From assembly GCA_947247005.1 (NCBI GenBank), contig OX365955.1:35133822-35197821 (forward strand): a DNA stretch of 64,000 nt, written 5' to 3'. Below, one piece after another: positions 35,837 through 47,029 of the stretch. The translations under genes were made by a program, and so were the position numbers. Each line of letters opens with the position of its first letter. Position 1 is the first letter of the stretch. The DNA is from Spisula solida (taxonomy: Eukaryota; Mollusca; Bivalvia; Venerida; Mactridae). The notes below the pieces were generated by a model. That model saw only the letters and a program-made list of their open reading frames with translations, was not told the DNA's origin and ran no database searches.

Positions 35837-37830
35837 TATGGAACGCCATAGCTGTCTTTTGTAGATGCTTGTCATGTTAAATTGTTATCATATCATTTGA
35901 ACATGCCTATACGACATGTTAAATTGTTACAACAACGTCTTAAATTGTCGATAGGGCATGTGAACTTCTCAAGTCACACTGTTAAACTGTCCAAGTATCT
36001 TGTGAACATGTCTATATGCCATGTTAAATTGTTAAAATAGCTTCTTATCATGTTCATTGGGCATGTGAACTTCTCAACAGAACGTGTAATACTCTTAAAC
36101 GACAGTGATTAATTGTTAAAAATCATTTGAAGATGTCTATAAGCTATGTTAAATTGTCAAAATAGCTTCTTATCATGTCCAATAACCATGTGATCTTCTC
36201 AACAGAACGTGTTATATTGTTAAACAAAAGTAGTAAATTGTTAAAATATCATTTGAAGATGTCTACATGACATGTTAAATTGTTAAAATAGCTTCTTATT
36301 ATGTCCAATAACCATGTGAACTTCTTTATAGAACGTATTATATTGTTTAACAACAGTGGTAAATTGTTAAAATATCATTTGAAAATGTCTACATGCCATG
36401 CTATAGTGTTAAAACGATATGTTAACATGTCAACGAGGCATGTGAACTTCTTAATAGACAGTGTTGTTGTTGTTCAAATGTGTATGACGTCATCAATAAC
36501 GTAAGTTCCTCCTGCGTGCATATTGAACAAAGATGGCGGAAACTGTTCAATATACACGCGGGAGGAACTTACGTTATCGATGACGTCATACACATTTGAA
36601 CAACAACAACACTGTCTATTAAGAAGTTAACATGCCTCGTCGACAAGTTAAAATATCGTTTTAACACTATAACATGTCGTATAGACATCTTCAAATGATA
36701 GTTTAACAATTTACCACTGTTGTTTAACAACATAACACGTTCTATTAAGAAGTTCACATGCTGAGTGGACATGATAAGAAGCTATTTTAACAATTTAACA
36801 TGTCATATAGACATCTTCAAATAGTATTTTAACAATTTACCACTGTTGTCTAACAATATAACACGCTCTATTAAGAAGTTCACATGGTTATTGGACATGA
36901 TAAGAAGCTACTTTAACAATTTTACATGTCATACAGACATCTTCAAATTATATTTTAACAATTTATCACTGTTGTCTAACAATATAACACGTTCGATTAA
37001 GAAATTCACATGGTTATTGGACATAATAAGAAGCTATTTTAACAATTTAACATGTCATATAGACATCTTCAAATGATATTTTAACAATTTACCACTGTTG
37101 TATGACAGTATAACTCGTTCTGTTGAGAAGTTCAAATGGTGTTTGGACATGGTAAGAAGCCATTTTAACAATTTAACATGGCATATAGACATGTTCACAT
37201 GACATTTGGACAGTTTAACAGTGTGACTTGACATACAATAATGTTGCACTGAGAAGTTCACATGTCCTACCGATAATTTAAGACGTTGTTGTAACAATTT
37301 AACATGTCGTATAGACATGTTCAAATGATATTTAAACCATTTACCACTGCCGTTTAACAGTATAACGAGATGTGTTGAGAGGTTCGCATGCTCATTCGAC
37401 ATTGTAAGACGTTGTTTTAACAATTCAACAACGCATATGAACATATTCAAATGATAGTTTAACAATTCATCATTGTAGTTAACGTCTAACATGATAATAC
37501 GAAGCTTTGAGAAGTTAACACGTTCTTCTAACATTATCAAGCGTTTTTCAACAATTTAACATGTAACGTAGACATATACAAATGGTGATTTGACAATTTA
37601 TCGATGTGGTTTAACAGTATAACACGATGGCTTGAGATATTATTGTATTCTTTTAACAATTTAAGACGTTGTTTTAACAATATAACAGGGCAAGTTGACA
37701 TATTCAGATGATAGTTTGACAAGTCAACAATGTGGTTTGACATATTAACACATTGTACTAAGAGGTTCACATGTCCTACCGACAAGTCAACATGACAAGC
37801 GTCAACAAAAGACAGCTATGGCGTTCCATA
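35837..37830. mobile_element. Foldback-type transposon with tandem-repeat arms
   Basis: Ends TATGGAACGCCATAGCTGTC and GACAGCTATGGCGTTCCATA are perfect inverted copies. CATTAG flanks both (35831-35836, 37831-37836). Each arm is a run of ~125-bp units (GCTTCTTAT at 36040, 36165, 36291 on the left; AAGAAGCTA at 36776, ~36903, 37028 on the right). The right arm is almost twice as long as the left (about 1,290 against 690 bp). This matches foldback elements such as Drosophila FB and sea urchin TU. No coding content; frames inside are repeat artefacts. Confidence 0.85.
36444..36629. promoter_or_regulatory. Palindromic centre of the foldback element with CRE and YY1-like motifs
   Basis: The arms 36444-36529 and 36544-36629 are inverted copies with few mismatches around a 14-nt centre. 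Each arm holds TGACGTCA (36485-36492, 36581-36588), a perfect cAMP-response element, and the centre holds AAAGATGGCGG (36529-36539), close to the YY1 consensus. A divergent promoter is a reasonable inference; nothing coding is attached. Confidence 0.4.
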
Positions 37831-37836
37831 CATTAG

Positions 37837-38200
37837 CTGTCGTATGTCATCAATATTGAATGGGTGTTTACCGGATGTAGATTGTAAAATTCCGAGGTGA
37901 GTATATGAAATTGTTTCTATAATAGGAGTGTCACCGTGGACTAACTGCACTGGGGTATAATGTGCAAGTTGCTTCCGGTCCATCGTCATTGTTGCGCAAT
38001 TGGCTGCATTGTAGGTATATCTCTACTTGTTTGCGTAAGTATTGCAGATGTTTAGAAGTTCCTGGAGACCGTATCTTGTTAGCCACAACAACAGACTACG
38101 ATTGTAACCAACACGACGAAACATTCTTATGAAATACAAACAAAGGTCAGACGTGGAAAACTTTGTTTCCCCAATGATGCTAAACAGACCTACAAATATA
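37837..38200 (-). pseudogene. LINE reverse transcriptase, palm piece
   Basis: Minus strand reads GLQELLNICNTYANK, a stop, then RYTYNAANC, TMDRKQLAHYTPVQLVHG and YTHLGIL...GKHPFNIDDIRQL. It then meets the CATTAG target site and continues in frame after the foldback element (MRGSYF). This is the region just after the YxDD box; the box itself is not recognisable upstream, so the piece is degraded or 5'-truncated near 38,200. Confidence 0.7.
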
Positions 38201-39595
38201 GAAATTTTAACTACTATCAACTAATGGTACTGAATAGAGCAATAGTCATTTTCTGATTTAGCCAATAATTCTGAATAAAGCTTGAAAATACAGAAAAAAG
38301 TCTGTTTTTGGGAGGCTTGTCGGTGAATAAGGCTAAAACTACATATATTGGCTGCGAATAAAACTAGAACTACAGAAATATTGTAGTATAAATAACTCCC
38401 TTGTCTAGCGTGACGAAAACTGTGGGTGGACTTTCAAACCAAGACCAAACAAGATGTAAACATGAAGACAAAACAATTTATTTACGCAAGAAGATCACAG
38501 ATCAAAATATACAAGCTGATAGATCCAGATATATAGATACACGTTAATAACTTAAGCAATAAAGTTTCAAATGTAACCATGCAGTTTTCGTGGTTTTACT
38601 TCCTGGATCTAGAATGTAGAAAGTCGCTGTTTTTCGGAGCTGCCGTCAAATTAATGACATACTTTGATAAGTTAAATCTATATGGTCTGTACAAGGTATC
38701 CAATTACTGCAGCACCAAAGGTTATGTTGATCATTTAGGGGTTGAATCCAGGTATTCCAACTGCCAAATCAGACTATGGTTTGATGTACCTCACATTACA
38801 CTCCCCCTTCCCTTGTAAAAAATAATCCTACTGGATTATCAGCATACAAATCTATATACTAAATCATAGTCTAAAAGACAATAGAACACATAAATATTAA
38901 ACAACTCAATAAACATTTCAATACATGTATGTAATCAATGTAAATATACTATTTTATCAAAACAATTTAAAACATATTCCTCTTATACATACTATGACAT
39001 ATATATAATATTACAACACTAGTCAGCAGATATACTCGCCAACACGAATTACAACACCAGTCACCCACTATATCTTGATCTAAATTCCACCGTCATCTAA
39101 TGTTTACATCGGTCCACCGTTACGTATTGTCTAAAGCTTTTTTGATAAATCAAGCCTGTCTTGAGTCTGGTATCTCACCTTTAGCGATCCCCTTTAGGTA
39201 CGCCAAGTTATACTGTCTTATTTTGTATGGTATTTTCTGTTCCTCACTGTCACTGGTTGTTGGTCGCGTTTGTCCATCTAACATGAAGAAGGATTAATAG
39301 ACACATAACATTTTTTTAGAAATATTTGGGAACTCGAGTGTGTTTTTTCTTTCGAAAATAGTGTCATTTGCTCCATTGCGAATAACATGTTTTACGGGGG
39401 GTCAATTCCCTCCAATTCCTTGAGGTTACTTTAACTCAAAATCAAACCCGAAGATAATCTTCCAAACTATCGTCTATCACTATCACCTTCCGCACATCTT
39501 CCTGGTCCATCTAGCACAGCAGTATTCCTTGTCATCAGCACTGACAGCTAATACCGGCAATAGTTCTCCCGTAACAAGAGATGTTTGTAAAACAT
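38201..39595. other. No recognisable feature
   Basis: AT-rich non-coding DNA. Two plus-strand frames (38579-38818, 39100-39297) start with ATG but match no family I know and lack clear splice sites. Confidence 0.35.
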
Positions 39596-39599
39596 GTAT

Positions 39600-39975
39600 G
39601 TCCCCATGGCAGCCCAATAGTCAGAAATGGTGAAGATCGCAGTGACCTTGACCTTTGACCTTGTGACCTCAAAATCAATAGGGGTCATCAACTTTTGCTG
39701 ACCAACCTCCATGTAAAGTTTGAAGATCCTAGGTCAAAGCGTTCTCGAGTTAATGAACGGAAACCATTAAAATAGTCAGACATGGTAAAGGTCACAGTGG
39801 CCTTGACCTATGACCTACTGAGCTCAAAATCACTAGGGGTCATCTACTCTTGCTGACCAACCCCCATGTAAAGATCCTAGGTCAAAGCGTTCTTGAGTTA
39901 TTGAACGGAAACCATTTTATACCGCCGACCGACAGACATGTGCAAAGCAATATATCCCCTTATCAAAGATGGGGG
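39600..39975 (-). repeat. Interspersed repeat family E, copy 2 (two tandem units)
   Basis: Contains CCTCCATGTAAAGTTTGAAG, AGGTCAAAGCGTTCTCGAG and GAACGGAAACCATT twice, then CCGACCGACAGACATGTGC and CCCCTTATCAAAGATGGGG. The order is the reverse of 17,546-17,740, so the two copies are in opposite orientation. A purine-rich stretch (39,980-40,150) follows. Confidence 0.65.
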
Positions 39976-40156
39976 GCATAATAGGAGAAATGACAGAAAT
40001 GATTGGGAAGGGACTGGAAAATAAGGATCAGAAAGGAAGTGCTGGTATGGGAAGGACAGCAAGGATCGTAAAGGAAGTGATGATACGGGAAAGGAAACAA
40101 ATGAACAGTAGGAAATTGATGATAAGAGAATTGACTGTAAGAATAAATGTGGCAGA

Positions 40157-40656
40157 AGAGGATCATAGATCCTTGGGTCGCTCACCTGCAAACTTTGAAC
40201 TTGACCTTAAGGTCATCAAGATAAACATTTTGACAAAACTTAATGAAAGTTACAGCAAAAATATGGCCTCCAGAGTGTTAACAAGGTTTTGCTATTATTT
40301 TACAAATTGACCTAGTTTTGACCCCACATGACCCAATTTCAAACATGACCTTAAGGTCATCAAGATTAACATTTTGACCAAACTTCATGAAAAATGTGGC
40401 CACCAGAGTGTTAACAAGGTTTTTCTATTATTTGACCTTTTGACCTAGTTTTTGACTCCACACAACCCAACTTCGACCTTGACCTAGATTTCATTAAGGT
40501 ACAACTACTGACCAAGTTTGATGAAGATCAAAGCACAATTGAAAGTGCTAGAGTGGTAACGGTGAAAAGTCTAACAGACAGACTGACAGACGAACTACAG
40601 ACGACGGACAAAAACAATCACAAAAGCTCACCTTGCCACTTTGTGGCAGGTGAGCT
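40157..40656 (+). mobile_element. Family B element (TGACCTTAAGGTCA type)
   Basis: Starts AGAGGATCATAGATCC, then CGCTCACCTG; ends in GACGGAC tracts and a hairpin AGCTCACC...GGTGAGCT (to 40656). The core units differ from family A by ACTTGACCTTAAGGTCATCAA and CCAGAGTGTTAACAAGG. Same overall architecture as family A, so the two are related subfamilies. Confidence 0.7.
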
Positions 40657-40729
40657 AAAAAGTGAAGAAAATGAACTGGAAACAATGGAAAACGACCATT
40701 TATCAATAATACAACAACCGAAGAAAGGA

Positions 40730-40800
40730 ATGACCCCGTATGACCCAGTATCAAACTTAATATAATACCTAGATTTTGTTGACATGATCATTGTGGTTAG
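40730..40800 (+). repeat. Family A fragment
   Basis: GACCCCGTATGACCCAGTATC and GATTTTGTTGACATGATCATTG match the family A core; both ends are missing. Confidence 0.5.
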
Positions 40801-40864
40801 AATTTTTTTTAAAAGATAACAAAAAATAGGCATAATTATAGTTTAATATATACTGAGGCAATAT

Positions 40865-41720
40865 GTGAAATAAAAAAGGTATGTCGCGGTACTATTTAAG
40901 GGGTCATGGGCCCTTTTGCAACATCACTTTTCAAGAAAATGACCAAACATTCTGATATTTCACAATGTATTTATTTTTGCATTAAAATCGATATTTTTTC
41001 TTGTTACAATCATTTCCATGGGTTTGTATGAACAAACACATAATATTCAAACATTCCTATACACTTTTGGTATTGATTAGAAAATTCAGAAATTTTTGAC
41101 AAAACAATAAAAGTCAAAATTTCCGAAAAAATGACTGCTAAAAAAGACAAAAAAATACACAAAATCGACCGTAGCTCAAAAACGACCTCGATGACCAATA
41201 TATTTTTTATTGCTAATTTTGTGGATAAAAGTGTACTCAATCCAAATATTAAATAAAAAAGATAGGTCACGGGACTGCTTTTTTCGCCATGACGTCATTA
41301 TTGTCCCCCTATTTCATAAAAAACCTTAGTGGAATTGCTTAAAAGTAACGCATTATCTGCGCGGAAAAAATATTCTAATACCAAAAGAGTACTTATATTT
41401 GCATATTATGTACATAAAAGTATAGTAAATATAAACTTAGAAGAAATTGACGTGTTACAAGAATTATTTTAGGTGCAGTTACGTCGTAATTGTGTCTCTT
41501 TGTTATGAAAAGTGCGGTAAAATGGCGCAAAAAGGCCAAATTAGTACATTTTGCATATATGTTTTTCCCATAATTTCTAGTCTTGTCATAATCTATTTTT
41601 GGCTAATGATGTTGATTAAAGTGTACTTTATCTTAAAATTTAAATAAAACAGGTTATCACGCTACACTTCGTGCTATTATTACTGAATTATCTCCCCTTT
41701 TCCCCAATTTGGTAGTGACG
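40865..41720. repeat. Diverged ~385-bp tandem repeat
   Basis: AAATAAAA followed by a GGTATGTCGC / GATAGGTCACGG / CAGGTTATCACG stretch recurs at about 40869, 41251 and 41641. Each later copy is preceded by a similar AAAGTGTACT. Divergence is high, so unit borders are approximate. Confidence 0.35.
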
Positions 41721-41737
41721 TCGCATTCCATCCAGCA

Positions 41738-42120
41738 AGGGGGCACAGATGGGCCCTGAATCGCTCACTTGAATAATCTTCACAATTTTAGTCAATATAT
41801 CATAAATTTATTCCCTATATATCAGTAAAAGGGGATTTGTGAAGTCCCAGGCAATACAAACACTTATTATAAATGGGTGCAGGTAACCCAAGTAATAATT
41901 TCTAATTTCACAAAAAAATGAATGAAAATGTAATCGCTATTTCACGCAGAGTGTTTTCATATTATGTGCTCAGTGAATTTATTTTTTACCCCAAAGTACC
42001 TATATTTATACTAACCCTAGATAGTATCACGACAAACATTTTGTCCAGTTTTCAAGACGACCCCGTGCACAATGCGGCCTCTATCCCCGTTTAAGCTATA
42101 TGCGCAGAAATGATGCGCAT
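41738..42120 (+). repeat. Family C element fragment
   Basis: GGGCCCTGAATCGCTCACTTG matches the start of the element at 56,808. The rest is diverged and lacks the terminal hairpin. Confidence 0.4.
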
Positions 42121-42127
42121 AAACAAC

Positions 42128-42762
42128 TGTATCAAACGTCCTTAACCCAACTTCAAACTTGACCTTAAGGTCATCAAGATACACATTTTGACCATACATC
42201 ACGAAGATTAAAGCAAAAATGTGGCCCCCAGAGTGTTAACAAAGTTTTCCTATTATATGGCCTTTTGACCTAGTTTTTGACCCAACGTGACCCAACTTTG
42301 AACTTGAACTTAAGGTCACCAAGATAAACATAAACCAAACTTCATGAAGATTAAAGCAAAAATGTGGCCACCAGAGTGTTAACAAGGTTATCCTATTATT
42401 TGACCTTTTGACCTAGTTTTTGACCCCACATGACCCAACTTCAAACTTGACCTAGATGTTATTGAGAAACAACTACTGACCAAGTTTGGTGAAGATCAAA
42501 GCAAGAATGTGACCTCCAGTGTTAACAAGGTTTCGCTATTATTTGACCTTTTGACCTAGTTTTCGACCCCAAATGACCCAACTTCGAACTTGACCTAGAT
42601 TTCATTGAGATACAACTATTGACTAAGTTTGGTGAAGATCAAAGCAAAATTGAAAGTGCTAGAGTGTTAACGGTGAATTGTGTAACGGACTGACAGACGG
42701 ACAGACGACGGACAAAAAACAATCACAAAAGCTTACCTTGCCACATCGTGGCAGGTGAGCTT
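42128..42762 (+). mobile_element. Family B element, 5' part degraded
   Basis: Core units with CTTGACCTTAAGGTCATCAA and GTTTTTGACCC, a CGGACAGACGACGGAC tract, and a final hairpin with GGCAGGTGAGC. The usual opening AAGAGGxCC is missing. Confidence 0.6.
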
Positions 42763-42975
42763 AAAATGTGACCTCTAGAGTGTTAACTAGGTTTTCTTTG
42801 ATTTGACCCCAGATAACCCAGTTACGAACTTGGCCTAGATTACATAGGGACAAACATTTTGACAAAGTTTCATCAAGATTAAGTGAAAACTGTGACCTCT
42901 AGAGTGTTAACAGTCAAATTGTTGACGGTGGACGAAGGACAGTGGACGACGGACATAGGGCGATCACAATAGAAC
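42763..42975 (+). repeat. Family A fragment
   Basis: GTGACCTCTAGAGTGTTAAC occurs on both sides of a single core unit, followed by GGACGACGGACATAGGGCGATCACAATAG. It is truncated before the terminal hairpin and directly abuts the family B element. Confidence 0.5.
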
Positions 42976-43389
42976 AAAATACAACTTTTATCTATACACA
43001 TACACAATGTTGCCTGTGTTGAGCAAAGAATGTTCGCAAAATGTGAAGAACTGGTTTGGGGACATACGTTTGAGCCGACCGAAACTAGAAAACGCCCTTC
43101 GATAAAGAAGAGAAATCATTATTTAAAAGAAACAAACAAAGAAAATAATTCTGTAAAAATGGCCGAAATCACACCACACCAGTAACAGGTTGATATATGG
43201 ATAACAACACTGACTATATGTACAGGGAGATTTTTACGGGAGCCACATGGTACAAATAGCCCTGTTGTGAAATAAATAGTTTGCACCTATACTGGGAATC
43301 GAACCCATGAAGGGTTAATAATGGATTAAGGGGAATACGTGATTATGAGCAGATGTCACTAGCAGTCTTTTCGTCATACAAATATTCTA

Positions 43390-43737
43390 TCAGCTGTCTT
43401 CAGTCAACTTATTCACACTATCTTCTTTCATTTCAAATAAAGAACAATTTTCACTCGTCCTTTGACAAATATCATACGCTGTTTCACCAAGATTGTTTTT
43501 AAGTTTCACATTCACATTTTTGTCATTGAGGAGTAACTCTAAACATTGTCGGCATTCCCTGTCTGAGGATGCTATATGTAACGCAGTCTGTCCGCTGTTG
43601 GTTTGAGCATTGACATCAGCATCATGCTGTAACAAGATATTCACCACATCAGCCTGGTTCCATCGTGATGCACTGTGTAATGCTTGCCAACCATCTATTG
43701 TTTTAGCACCGATATTAGCATCATTTTGTAGTAGGAG
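43390..43737 (-). CDS. ANKRD49: ANKRD49, last coding exon
   Basis: Minus-strand exon after acceptor TTTCTACTATCAG; ends in TGA (43390-43392). It encodes 115 residues: the remainder of one ankyrin repeat (LLLQNDANIGAKTIDGW), full repeats ALHSASRWNQADVVNILLQHDADVNAQ and TALHIASSDRECRQCLELLL, and a non-ankyrin tail with LKNNLGETAYDI and SLFEM. This repeat order and tail match vertebrate ANKRD49, a small ankyrin protein of ~240 residues in which the same LKNNLEETAFDI-type tail occurs. The role in animals is poorly defined. Joins the 56.1-kb exon in phase 0 across a 12.3-kb intron. Confidence 0.9.
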   Translation of the reverse strand, partial: LLLQNDANIGAKTIDGWQALHSASRWNQADVVNILLQHDADVNAQTNSGQTALHIASSDRECRQCLELLLNDKNVNVKLKNNLGETAYDICQRTSENCSLFEMKEDSVNKLTEDS

Positions 43738-44968
43738 CTGATAGTAGAAATAGTAGAATGTACACATAAAAATGATAAATATTTATACAAATAATATTTA
43801 CAGCTGCAGTAATTTGGTTATTGAGAATTGCTACATAATGCAACTTGGTAATGTTGAAACTAGGGCATTCAGCTAGGGCATTCAGCTTTTTGACAGCTGG
43901 GACCTTGGCAATTCATTTTCTCGTTTGGTTATGTTCTTGATGAAGTCTCTTATTGTGACCAAGGTGTAGCGCGTCGTCGAGCGTGACGGACAATAAATAA
44001 TCATTAAGATTAACGCCTAACTTGGAAAATCCTTGCGATAGCTCGAAGATGACTTGATCAACATGTATGGGGATTCTTTGCACTCTTAATCAGTGATATA
44101 CACATGATTTCGTTGTTTGTGTGATTGTAGGGACTCTGTCAAACTGACGCCATGGTAAAATAAGAATAAACGGAATAATTAAGGCAGAGTTAGGGATACT
44201 CCTCCTTAATTTCTGAGAAATAAGAGGCAAATTTCTGAACGATATGTTACTGGCAAACTCTACGGTCAATATAGATTTCAAAACAATAAATCTTTCATTC
44301 CATTTGAAAGTTCATTAGAAATTGTATACACTGGGTCGGATATGAGTCCAGAAAGGAGCTTGGTGCAGCTCAAACGGTGACGCTTGGAATGACGTCATGG
44401 GACGACAAGCGTCACGCACACATTACATGAATAAAACTATGTTATATGTGCATTCGGTCGGATATATCCTACTCTGAATAATGCTTATTTACTTTTGAGC
44501 CTTGCTGACACAACAAAATTGCTAGATGAAAAGTCCGCGAATATATTGATCACCCCTCATATTCTTACTTCAAACAGATCATTCAGTGAAGATTAAAATA
44601 AACATTAGATCTCTCTCAAATTGATAGCTTCCTGGGTTACTAGAACCAGTATTCAGGCATCCTAGCCTTGTGGAACCAATTATCGACATTTTTTGGACAT
44701 AATTAGTGTTATTTTTTCTTCAAAACTATGTGGAATAAATTGATGTCTGGATGATAACAGACCCTTCTTTCCTCTTTTATTATGGACTGTTTACATTTTG
44801 TATCACAATGATTTAATAAACAGCTGACGTCATTGTTTTTATGCTCAACTTGGTTGCACAATGGAGAACATGTTCGAAACCAATTATAGACACATGTCGA
44901 AAGTCAATGATATTATAGAATAACAACTAGTGAATTAATTCTAACACTTTAATATAAACCTTCTTAAA
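43738..44968. other. ANKRD49 intron, unique part
   Basis: Non-coding, mostly without known repeats. It includes the small hairpin at 44377-44415. A short duplicated phrase (AGGGCATTCAGCT, ~43862 and ~43876) is the only other oddity. Confidence 0.4.
44377..44415. repeat. Hairpin with CRE palindrome in its loop
   Basis: GTGACGCTTG (44377-44386) and CAAGCGTCAC (44406-44415) pair perfectly. The loop includes TGACGTCA (44390-44397). It could bind CREB/ATF factors; no adjacent gene start is visible. Confidence 0.5.
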
Positions 44969-45091
44969 AACAAGAGGCACTTAAGCGCTCACCTGTTAAC
45001 TAGCAGTTTAGGCAGAATCAGTATTTCTTATATATTTTATTTAGATTTTACAGTGACACACTTTGTGGCCAGGTTTAATAAAGATAAGGTA
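44969..45091 (+). repeat. Family B 5' fragment
   Basis: ACAAGAGGCACTTAAGCGCTCACCTG followed by AACTAGCAG and GGCAGAATCAGTATTTCTTA, also found at 56,265-56,310. Broken off after ~120 bp by the next element. Confidence 0.45.
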
Positions 45092-45369
45092 AACAAGAGG
45101 GCCCCTACGGGCCTTAGGTCATGTGCACATTGATCCAGTAGAACTATATTTTTCAGGTATATATGGAAAACAGCGCCCCACCCAATGGCGCCATGTTTTT
45201 TGACAAATGAGGACAAAAATGTCAATTTTGTAAGAGGGTCACCCAACAACTATTTCTGTAAAATTATGTTGAAATCTGGCCAGTGGTTGATTTTCTATGA
45301 TTTTTAAGATTTTCCTATTGGTCGCCATGGCAACCAGAGTTATTTGTAGATTACAATTCTTTTAGCTTT
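45092..45369 (+). repeat. Family D element, copy 1, 5' part
   Basis: Begins ACAAGAGGGCCCCTACGGGCC, then AACAGCGCCCC, GGCGCCATGTTTTTTGAC, AATGTCAATTTTGTAAGAGGG and GGTCGCCATGGCAACC (45320-45335). Copies 2 and 3 have the perfect palindrome GGTTGCCATGGCAACC here. The copy is interrupted at TTTTAGCT, near 45369. Confidence 0.6.
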
Positions 45370-46545
45370 TTGTGTGGCGTAAACGCCACACAATGATATT
45401 ACCACTTTTCAGCTTACGACCAATTTAACGCATTAGGCCTCGGCAAATAAATAGTTCTATGATTTGAACAATATTACAAGCATGCAACACAGGTTACACG
45501 TATCATTGGACCTGATTTGTTTACATTACCAACATTTACTTACATTAAGATCAACAATTTTATCAGACTTTTATTTTTAGAGGATTTTTATAGCAAATCA
45601 TTCCGCAACGGACTATATTTTTACTACCAACGAATGTTCTCACTGGTGGCGGGAATCTAATAGTTCCCACGGTTTTCAATCGTATACTGTAACGTATGTA
45701 AATCACTCCGCCGCTGCACATTTGCAGACGATGACCTAATTATGTTGTATACAAACATTGATGCTATATATAGCTGGTGGGGGGAACTGAAATAGTTCTA
45801 CGTACATATCGATCGGCCGATTAACGATGTTATCGCGGTAAGCGTTAAACGCACTAGTCAATTTCTACCGTGCTTTATATAAGACCTCATAATTTTCGTA
45901 TCTATTATCCGATTTTGAATATTTAAAGCTTGTAATGAAGCAGAGATATATGTATCTCTTTTAGACAACATTCAACACGATACCCTAATAAGTTAATCCA
46001 CGGCGACGAGTAAGAATCCGTTCCGCGTAAAAGTAAGTTTAAAATATCCCGTTTTATACCAAATAAACGGTCGAAAATCATCAATTATTAATTTAATATT
46101 CGATCGATTTTGTTCGTTAAAGCTTGTTTTAAAAGCTAATACTTAAAGGTTTTATAAAATGTAAAACTTGTTTTTAAAGCATTAATCGGCCGATCGATAT
46201 GTGGGAGCGACGCCTTGTTTACCCCTTTTACATACGTTAATATAGAGTGTCATTTAATTAACATGCGTGGTCATACGGAGAATAAACAGTCAGTTATCTT
46301 GACACTGGTCGAATTCTCCAAGTCGTTAAAAATGGTATTTGTAAATATCCCTTCATTGATGCTCAGCAGTTACTTAAGTAAGTTCCAGGTAACTGCTGGT
46401 TCTCTTGGTGTCTTTAGCTGCACAAATGTTTGAGTAAGGGTGTGCTTATCAGAACTGTGACATAAAATTATGATACAACCTGGATTCGATATTGGATTTA
46501 ATGGCATCAGTACGCCACACACCAGTACTTTCAGTGCTTTGATTG
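45370..46545. mobile_element. Insertion splitting family D copy 1
   Basis: The D repeat breaks at TTTTAGCT (45369) and resumes at TAGAAAGGACCACCC (~46546). The ~1.18-kb insert starts with a 10-bp-stem hairpin TGTGTGGCGT-AA-ACGCCACACA (45371-45392) and has GTACGCCACACAC near its right end (~46509). It holds a 72-codon plus frame at 46215-46433 with no recognisable product. Transposon type not determined. Confidence 0.45.
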
Positions 46546-47029
46546 TAGAAAGGACCACCCAAGGAACATTCTTACCAATTTATAATGAAATCCAACAAGT
46601 ACTTTCAGACAAGAAGATTTTTAAAGATTTTCTCTAGATATATAGGGAAAAACGAGCCCCGCCCACTGGCGGCCATGTTTTTTGATGAATCACGAGAAAA
46701 ATGTCAATTTTGTAAGAGGGCCACTCAAGAACTATTTCTGTAAAATTATTTTGAAATCTGGACATAGGTTAATTTTTAAGGATTTTTTAAAGATTTCCCT
46801 ATCGGTTGCCATGGCAACCAGAGTTATTTATAGATTACAATTATTTTAGCTATACTTAGAAAGAACCACCCAAGGAACATTCCTGTGAAGTTTGGTTGAA
46901 ATTGGCCAAGTGGTTTAGGAGGAAATGTTGTTTGAATGAATTGTTGACGCACATACGCTTGGACACACGACCGACGGATGAAGAGCGATCACAATAGCTC
47001 ACCTTGTCACTATGTGACAGGTGAGTTAA
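46546..47029 (+). repeat. Family D copy 1 end and copy 2, with RFX-like palindrome
   Basis: Copy 1 ends in AAGGAACATTCTTACC. Copy 2 starts near 46584 (GAAATCCAACAAGTACTTT) and contains GGTTGCCATGGCAACC (46804-46819), an exact palindrome matching the consensus X-box bound by RFX factors. The end is GACGGATGAAGAGCGATCAC plus hairpin CTCACCTTGTCAC...GTGACAGGTGAG. Confidence 0.6.

Noticed and set aside
35880..37790. Small frames on both strands (…NFLIERV..., …HVNFSTERV...)
   Set aside because: Lie in the foldback tandem units; the same peptide appears in mirrored orientation.
39898..40310. Frames over the purine-rich stretch near 40 kb
   Set aside because: Open on both strands because of skewed composition and partly inside repeat families E and B.
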